The notes beneath the pieces were generated by a model. The model was given only the letters and a program-made list of their open reading frames with translations. It was not told where the DNA came from and searched no databases. A stretch of DNA of 28,909 nt. It comes from Bacteroides sp. CAG:144. GTDB lineage: Bacteria; Bacteroidota; Bacteroidia; Bacteroidales; UBA11471. The position numbers and the translations under genes are program-made. Of this stretch, positions 23,784 through 28,909 are shown in pieces. Every line of letters begins with the position of its first letter. Within the stretch, counting starts at the first letter, position 1. The DNA lies in assembly GCA_000434215.1 (NCBI GenBank), contig HF999713.1, positions 32,622 to 61,530 on the forward strand, read 5' to 3'.

Positions 23784-24122
23784 CGATAGCAGAAAGGACC
23801 TAAATTTCTCTATTCCCTTGCGTCATGTTGTGCATTATCTCTGGACGGCGGCGGTGTGTCGCCGAGCGTTATTTCCCTTGAAGAAAACAGAGGGTGATGT
23901 AGACTGCTCCGGCATTTGTCGATCGAGGTAAAATTCGGTTCACCTCCCGAAGAATAGTTACATTATTATATGGTACACCATAAGAAGTGAAACGTATCAT
24001 CGAAAATGCCCGTCGTTCTGACGATGCTTTCCGGGACAGGCGGAGGAAGAGTCGATTTCGCCCGAGGTGTTGCGTATATGTTTTGTCTGTCCCGGACAAT
24101 TTTGAGTCCTGAACTTTTTCTC
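23784..24122. other. Intergenic stretch without a recognised gene
   Basis: I find no convincing coding region. It holds a short CGGCG/CGCCG stem near 23850, a 10-bp inverted repeat (TCCGGGACAG at 24030-24039 with its complement at 24087-24096), and a segment near 24010 (GTCGTTCTGACGATG) that faintly recalls the left end of repeat copy B1. It may be the leader of the glycosyltransferase gene. Confidence 0.5.
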
Positions 24123-25214
24123 ATGGAATATTTTTCAGCCTATTCACACTCTGCGTTGCCTTATCGTCATGTGGCCGTATTTCGTTTTTCGGCGCTCGGC
24201 GATGTTGCTATGACTGTTCCTGTTGTATATGAGGTATGTCGTGCCTATCCCGGTATTCGATTTACCCTGTTTACGAAAAAAACGGTAGCCCCTTTGTTTG
24301 TTTATCCGCCGGATAATCTGACGGTCTTTCCTGTCGATACAAAAGGCCGTTATCGAGGTTTTGCCGGTTTGTGGCGTCTTTATCGCGATATGAAGTCTCA
24401 GGGTATCGATGCGATTGCCGACCTTCATAATGTCTTGCGTACTCGTGTGGTCGGATTCTTTTTTGCGATTTCGGGCGTCAAACGAGTGATTCTCGATAAG
24501 GGGCGTGCGGCGAAACGTCGTTTGGTAGCGCGTAAAAAGCCATTGCCCATACAACCTTTGCCTACTTCGTTCGACCGTTATAGGCAGGTTTTTGCCCGGT
24601 TAGGTTTTGAAACGCCGAAGACTTTCCGGTCGGTATTCGATGATAGGCATCTCCCGCTTCCTTTGCCCGAGGGGATAGAATCTCGTCGCGAGGGAGAGTT
24701 TTGGATAGGCGTTGCGCCTTTTGCCAAACATGAAGGAAAGATATATCCGCTCGATCGCAGCGAGAGTTTGGTCGCCCGTCTGTCGCAACGGGAAGATTGT
24801 CGTGTCTTTCTTATGGGAGGCGGCGGTGAAGAAGCGGACTTGTTAGGCGGTTGGGCTGAAAAATATCCCCGGGTCGTATCTTTGGCCGGGAAACGGTTGG
24901 GATTTGCAGTGGAGTTGTCGATGATGAGTCGCATGACATTGGTCGTTTCGATGGATTCTGCCAATATGCATTTGGCCTCGATGGCCGGTACTCCGGTTGT
25001 CTCGGTTTGGGGGCAGACCCACCCTTATGCCGGATTTTTGGGCTGGCGGCAAAGTAAAGAAAACATAATACAGCTTTCCGACCTTTCATGCCGGCCTTGT
25101 TCGATATTCGGGAATAAACCTTGTTATCGCGGCGATTATGCCTGTATGCAGGAACTTTCCGTCGAGAGAATTTGGAATCGTGTCGAGGAGATTCTTCGTC
25201 GGGAAAAGAAGTAA
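24123..25214 (+). CDS. Glycosyltransferase family 9 (heptosyltransferase-like)
   Basis: Family 9 enzymes add heptose or related sugars to the LPS core from an ADP-sugar. The 363-residue product has AVFRFSALGDVAMTVPVVYE, the N-terminal motif with the catalytic Asp region, ADLHNVLRTRV, then in the second domain WIGVAPFAKHEGKIYPLD for nucleotide binding, and VSMDSANMHLASMAGTPVV with VWGQTHPYAGFLGW, the conserved donor-site motif. Four cysteines near the end (CRPCSIFGNKPCYRGDYAC) are typical of the family. The frame is open upstream to 24006 but similarity starts near residue 14 after 24123. The likely partners are the next gene, an LPS kinase, and DUF4254. Confidence 0.9.
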   Translation: MEYFSAYSHSALPYRHVAVFRFSALGDVAMTVPVVYEVCRAYPGIRFTLFTKKTVAPLFVYPPDNLTVFPVDTKGRYRGFAGLWRLYRDMKSQGIDAIADLHNVLRTRVVGFFFAISGVKRVILDKGRAAKRRLVARKKPLPIQPLPTSFDRYRQVFARLGFETPKTFRSVFDDRHLPLPLPEGIESRREGEFWIGVAPFAKHEGKIYPLDRSESLVARLSQREDCRVFLMGGGGEEADLLGGWAEKYPRVVSLAGKRLGFAVELSMMSRMTLVVSMDSANMHLASMAGTPVVSVWGQTHPYAGFLGWRQSKENIIQLSDLSCRPCSIFGNKPCYRGDYACMQELSVERIWNRVEEILRREKK

Positions 25215-25240
25215 AAGAGGAATCTTTCGTACAAATCCGT

Positions 25241-25248
25241 TATATTTG
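25241..25248 (+). promoter_or_regulatory. Candidate -7 box (TATATTTG) for the LPS kinase gene
   Basis: A TAnnTTTG match only 10 nt before the ATG at 25259, so transcripts from it would be nearly leaderless or would use the ATG at 25268. No good -33 box is seen. It may be chance. Confidence 0.35.
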
Positions 25249-25258
25249 CAGGAGAATC

Positions 25259-26038
25259 ATGACCGGAATGAAAATTATTGTCGATCGGAAATATCGTTCG
25301 TTGGAATCGTATGTCGAGCAACTTCCTGTAACATTTGATACAGGAGAGTTGGTGTACGCGGCGCGTAATGTCTTGCGGCGTTTTTGTTGGGACGGTACGA
25401 TCGTTGTGGTGAAGAAGTATAAGATACCCATTCTTCTCAATCGTTTTGTTTACGGCCGTTTCCGCAAGTCGAAAGCTCGTCGGTCTTTCGAGTACGCCCG
25501 CATATTGAATGAGAAAGGTTTCCGTACCCCTCAGCCTGTTGCCTATATAGAGGAACGTTGTTGCCGATTGTTGTCCGACAGTTATTTGGTAACGTTGAAT
25601 GAGGATTTCCCCGAAATGATGCGCCGGTTTCATACCGATGAATCCCTGACCGATGAGGGGAAAATGATATTGAGGGCTTTTGCCGCATATACGCGCGACT
25701 TGCATGAGGCGGGGATATTGCATCAAGACTATTCTCCGGGCAATATTGCGTTCAAGGTAGAAGACGGTCGGGTCGAATTTTCTTTGTTCGACATAAATCG
25801 TATGCATTTCGGGCGAATTTCTAAGAAGATGTGTTTGCGTAATTTTTGCAGGCTTACCCCATCGGTCGCTGTCCTTTCTTATTTGGTCGGCGAGTATGCC
25901 CGCATACGGGGTTGGAATGTCGAAGAATCGGTGTGTGAGGCTGTGTCGGAGCAGGCGAAGTTTTTTTCGCGTTCGGCCCGGCGTTCGAGCCGGAAACAAT
26001 CTTTGCGGACGATAAAAAGTCGGTTCATCGGCAGATGA
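25259..26038 (+). CDS. LPS-kinase-like protein (Kdo/Rfa kinase family)
   Basis: It probably phosphorylates a sugar of the LPS core at the cytoplasmic side. The 259-residue chain has a kinase fold: KKYKIPILLNRFVYGRFRKS with the ATP-site lysine region, then HQDYSPGN (residues 155-162, the H-x-D-x-x-x-x-N catalytic loop), and FDINR with metal-binding Asp178 in place of DFG. The start at 25259 has a GGAG seven nt upstream. Relatives I recall begin at MKII (25268), so that start is also possible. It follows the family 9 glycosyltransferase by 44 nt, and the two likely act on the same glycan. ruvB is next, after 15 nt. Confidence 0.85.
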   Translation: MTGMKIIVDRKYRSLESYVEQLPVTFDTGELVYAARNVLRRFCWDGTIVVVKKYKIPILLNRFVYGRFRKSKARRSFEYARILNEKGFRTPQPVAYIEERCCRLLSDSYLVTLNEDFPEMMRRFHTDESLTDEGKMILRAFAAYTRDLHEAGILHQDYSPGNIAFKVEDGRVEFSLFDINRMHFGRISKKMCLRNFCRLTPSVAVLSYLVGEYARIRGWNVEESVCEAVSEQAKFFSRSARRSSRKQSLRTIKSRFIGR

Positions 26039-26053
26039 TAAAGTGGAATTGAC

Positions 26054-27067
26054 ATGGAAGATTTTGATATAAGAAAACAGCGATACGATAAAGAGCAGGA
26101 GTTTGAGAAAGCTCTGCGCCCGCTTGCTTTCGGCGATTTCAGTGGGCAGGAGAAAATTATCGAAAACTTGCGTGTCTTTGTCGAAGCTGCCAAAATGCGC
26201 GGCGAGTCGCTCGATCATGTTTTGTTGCATGGGCCTCCCGGATTGGGAAAAACGACCCTCTCGAATATCATTGCCAACGAATTGGGGGTGGGGTTTAAAA
26301 TCACTTCCGGGCCAGTTCTCGACAAGCCCGGAGATTTGGCGGGTATTCTCACATCGCTTGAACCGAACGACGTGCTTTTTATCGATGAAATACATCGTCT
26401 CAGTCCGGTTGTGGAGGAGTATCTCTATTCGGCGATGGAAGATTTCCGTATCGACATCATGATCGACAAAGGTCCCAGTGCCCGCTCTATACAACTCGAC
26501 CTCAATCCTTTTACACTTGTGGGGGCCACTACGCGCAGCGGCTTGCTTACCAGTCCGTTACGTGCCCGTTTCGGCATTAATTGCCATTTGGAGTATTATG
26601 ACCATACGATATTGAGCCATATCGTGCAACGCTCTGCTTCGATTCTGCAAGTTCCCTGTACGGCCGAGGCGGCTGTGGAGATTGCCATGCGCAGCCGTGG
26701 GACACCTCGTATTGCCAATGCCCTTTTGCGCCGTGTCCGCGATTTTGCCCAAGTGAAAGGAAGCGGGCGCATTACAATAGAGATTGCCCGTGTCGCTCTC
26801 GAAGCTCTGAATATCGACCAGTACGGTCTCGATGAAATCGATAACAAAATATTGGTAACGATTATCGACAAGTTCAAAGGTGGCCCTGTGGGTCTGACGA
26901 CGATTGCAACGGCACTGGGCGAAGATCCCGGTACGCTCGAGGAGGTCTATGAGCCGTATCTTATCAAAGAGGGCTTTATCAAGCGCACGCCTCGCGGACG
27001 GGAAGTAACCGAGCTTGCCTATACGCACTTGGGTCGTAACCGCATCGATCAGGGTCTGTTGTTCTGA
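26054..27067 (+). CDS. ruvB: Holliday junction helicase subunit RuvB
   Basis: The AAA+ motor that, with RuvA, drives branch migration at Holliday junctions. The 337 residues are standard. Walker [10 protein letters not shown] is at residues 60-68, Walker B FIDEIHRL at about 109-116, and sensor and arginine-finger residues lie in [18 protein letters not shown]. The winged-helix C-terminal domain shows [16 protein letters not shown] and [17 protein letters not shown]. It sits between two envelope-glycan genes and shares no obvious function with them, but the 24-nt gap to the flippase suggests one transcript. ruvA is not in the window. Confidence 0.97.
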   Translation: MEDFDIRKQRYDKEQEFEKALRPLAFGDFSGQEKIIENLRVFVEAAKMRGESLDHVLLHGPPGLGKTTLSNIIANELGVGFKITSGPVLDKPGDLAGILTSLEPNDVLFIDEIHRLSPVVEEYLYSAMEDFRIDIMIDKGPSARSIQLDLNPFTLVGATTRSGLLTSPLRARFGINCHLEYYDHTILSHIVQRSASILQVPCTAEAAVEIAMRSRGTPRIANALLRRVRDFAQVKGSGRITIEIARVALEALNIDQYGLDEIDNKILVTIIDKFKGGPVGLTTIATALGEDPGTLEEVYEPYLIKEGFIKRTPRGREVTELAYTHLGRNRIDQGLLF

Positions 27068-27091
27068 TATTGCGAAGAAAGGAGAGAGAAG

Positions 27092-28588
27092 ATGTCCGGA
27101 ATGAAAAGTTTGGCCAAAGATACTGCCGTGTATGGGTTGAGCAGTATCGTGGGGCGTTTCCTCAATTGGTGTCTGGTGCCCCTTTATACCCATGTGTTCG
27201 CACAAGCCGAATATGGTGTGGTAACTTATCTTTATTCGTTGGTGGCCTTGTTGCTCATCATTCTGACGTATGGTCTGGAAACCGGCTTCTTCCGCTTTGC
27301 CAATCACGAGAAATATAAAGACCCGATGCGTGTCTATACGACCGGTCTTATGTCGTTGGCGGTTACCTCTGCGCTTTTTGTCATTTTGGTATGGATATTT
27401 CTCGGTCCCATTTCATCGGTTCTCGGTTCGTCGGGCGATCCCCGTTATGTGATGATGCTTGCCGTTACATTGGCCATCGATGCGTTTACCTCTTTGCCGT
27501 TTGCTTACCTGCGCTATAAACAGCGGCCGCTCCGTTTTGCGGGAATCAAGTTGTTGTCTATTTTTCTCAATATCGGTCTGAATCTTTTCTTTATCGTGCT
27601 GTGTCCCGTATGGTATACATCACACCCCGAGTGGGTGGGCCGGTTTTATGATCCCGATTTCGGTGTGGGATATATTTTCTTGTCCAATCTCATTGCTTCG
27701 GCCGTAACATTGTTGGTTCTCGTCCCCGAGATCGTAAAGGTACGGTATCGGTTTGATACGGAAATTTGGAGACGCATGATTGTCTATTCATTTCCGTTGC
27801 TGGTGATGGGACTGGCCGGTATTATGAATCAGACGATAGATAAGCTCATCTATCCTTGGCTGGTGGGAGATCCCGACCGGGCGATGTCTGAACTGGGCGT
27901 TTACGGGGCAAATTATAAGATTGCCATTGTCATGGTCATGTTTATACAAGCTTTCCGCTTTGCATACGAACCGTTTGTTTTTGCCAAAAGCCGTAGTCGG
28001 GGAGAGGAGAGCCAGAAGGCGTATGTCGATGCGATGCATTATTTTATCATTTTCGGGCTGTTGATTTTCTTGGGAGTCATGTTTTTTCTGCCCGTGTTGA
28101 AGTATTTCATATCGCCCCGTTATTTTTCGGGTCTTGCCGTAGTGCCTATCGTGATGGCCGGAGAATTGTTTTTCGGTGTCTTCTACAACCTTTCTTTGTG
28201 GTATAAGCTGACCGACCGTACCTATTGGGGTACGATTTTTTCGCTTTTCGGTTTGGCGGTAACTTTGCTTATCAATATCCTTTTCGTACCCTGTTATGGA
28301 TATATGGCTTGTGCTTGGGCGGCGTTTTTCTGCTATCTGTCGATGATGGCAACTTCCTATTTTGTGGGGAAAAAATATTATCCGGTTCCTTATAGGTGGG
28401 GAGCTGCTCTGCGGTATGTGTTGTTGGCGGCCGTGCTTTATGTTGCAGCTATGTATGTGCCGATCTCGAATACGTGGGCTTTGCTGGCTTTCCGGGCGGT
28501 ATTGCTGTCGCTTTTTGTGGCTTATGCCGTACGACAGGATTTGCCGTTGGCCGAATTGCCTTTTGTGGGACGTTATTTTAAGAAATAG
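27092..28588 (+). CDS. Polysaccharide flippase (MOP superfamily, Wzx-like)
   Basis: An inner-membrane protein of 498 residues that probably moves lipid-linked saccharides across the membrane. It opens SLAKDTAVYGLSSIVGRFLN, a typical amphipathic start of the polysaccharide exporter family, and has about 12-14 hydrophobic segments over its length, such as VVTYLYSLVALLLIILTYGL and FPLLVMGLAGIMNQTIDKL. The ATG at 27092 is used; a Met four residues on is an alternative. The predicted substrate is unknown; the nearby glycosyltransferase and LPS kinase suggest O-antigen or LPS. Its stop is only 3 nt from the stop of the convergent priA. Confidence 0.9.
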   Translation: MSGMKSLAKDTAVYGLSSIVGRFLNWCLVPLYTHVFAQAEYGVVTYLYSLVALLLIILTYGLETGFFRFANHEKYKDPMRVYTTGLMSLAVTSALFVILVWIFLGPISSVLGSSGDPRYVMMLAVTLAIDAFTSLPFAYLRYKQRPLRFAGIKLLSIFLNIGLNLFFIVLCPVWYTSHPEWVGRFYDPDFGVGYIFLSNLIASAVTLLVLVPEIVKVRYRFDTEIWRRMIVYSFPLLVMGLAGIMNQTIDKLIYPWLVGDPDRAMSELGVYGANYKIAIVMVMFIQAFRFAYEPFVFAKSRSRGEESQKAYVDAMHYFIIFGLLIFLGVMFFLPVLKYFISPRYFSGLAVVPIVMAGELFFGVFYNLSLWYKLTDRTYWGTIFSLFGLAVTLLINILFVPCYGYMACAWAAFFCYLSMMATSYFVGKKYYPVPYRWGAALRYVLLAAVLYVAAMYVPISNTWALLAFRAVLLSLFVAYAVRQDLPLAELPFVGRYFKK

Positions 28589-28591
28589 GAT

Positions 28592-28909
28592 TTATAGCGG
28601 GTCTACGTCGTAATAGACGGTGAGAGCGCGAAAGCGGGGATCGTCGGTAACGGAATCTTGTATTTGCCGTAAAATTTCACGAACTTTTTTCAAGGAAGCC
28701 GTATGCTCGATTTTGAGCATGATGCGGCGTATGTATAGTAGTTGTATGCGTGCGACCGGTGGGGTATGCGGGTCGGACAGCCGATGCCCGAAAACCGGAT
28801 ATAGTCGCTGTGCGTAATTTTTGGCGGCTGCATCGAGAATCGCTTCGTCCCGATGTTTGAGATAGATGTAAATAAGCCGGGTGAAGGGGGGGTAGTTGAA
28901 TTGTTGACG
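28592..28909 (-). CDS. priA: Primosomal protein N' PriA, C-terminal 105 residues (5' end outside window)
   Basis: PriA is the helicase that restarts stalled replication forks. Only the C-terminal end is visible: QQFNYPPFTRLIYIYLKHRD is the conserved start of the last domain (F-x-Y-P-P-F), followed by AKNYAQRLYPVFG and a final LTVYYDVDPL, where the family ends with V-D-V-D-P. The helicase motifs lie beyond the right edge. The frame is open through the window end, so the gene is intact as far as seen. It converges on the flippase with 3 nt between stops and no terminator. Confidence 0.9.
   Translation of the reverse strand, partial: RQQFNYPPFTRLIYIYLKHRDEAILDAAAKNYAQRLYPVFGHRLSDPHTPPVARIQLLYIRRIMLKIEHTASLKKVREILRQIQDSVTDDPRFRALTVYYDVDPL

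Noticed and set aside
23869..24099. A 76-codon minus-strand frame in the gap before the family 9 glycosyltransferase
   Set aside because: No motif, no promoter and basic low-quality composition; it is more likely chance.
25136..26494. A 452-codon open frame on the minus strand opposite the LPS kinase and ruvB genes
   Set aside because: It runs across two well-supported genes and an intergenic gap, and its translation looks like a shadow frame.

Overview
The window reads as a chromosomal stretch from a member of the order Bacteroidales. Recurrent promoters of the Bacteroidetes type (TTTG about 19 nt upstream of TAnnTTTG), few clear Shine-Dalgarno sites, Bacteroidetes-only families (DUF4254, DUF2851, DUF4369-type lipoproteins, long LepB) and gene order all point that way. 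A Barnesiella- or Coprobacter-like gut genus is possible, but that is a guess from composition and recall. The content is mainly housekeeping, and I see no phage, integrase cluster, CRISPR array, tRNA or rRNA.

Left part (1-6.7 kb). Two divergent glycosyltransferases share a short promoter region; the leftward one is cut by the window edge. xerD runs leftward, back to back with a rightward series aroQ - pyk - O-methyltransferase - rbfA - LolC/E-type permease. The series appears to be read from a promoter before aroQ and a second one before rbfA.

Middle (6.7-16.1 kb). A large lipoprotein of unknown function converges on a small YD-like lipoprotein, with a near-perfect bidirectional terminator between them. 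The small lipoprotein follows greA and a HIT-family gene on the minus strand. A thioredoxin-fold lipoprotein that lacks the CxxC pair is divergent from pnp (PNPase). A DUF2851 gene is bracketed on both sides by tandem pairs of about 90-bp intergenic repeats with TGTCATTC/GAATGACA ends.

Right part (16.1-28.9 kb). dapB - lepB - wbqC-like form a rightward operon that ends in an 18-bp stem terminator, whose loop is also the stop codon of the convergent rnc. On the minus strand the order is pdxB - degenerate acyl-carrier-protein-like gene - acpP - fabF - rnc. A large inverted repeat lies before acpP. Rightward again come DUF4254, a family 9 glycosyltransferase, an LPS-kinase-like gene, ruvB and a polysaccharide flippase, which together suggest cell-envelope glycan work around an embedded ruvB. 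The window ends inside priA on the minus strand.

Nothing here is convincing as a new multi-gene system. The best leads are the ACP-like protein without its phosphopantetheine serine, the redox-dead thioredoxin-fold lipoprotein, the inverted repeat before the acpP operon, and the paired repeats around the DUF2851 gene.
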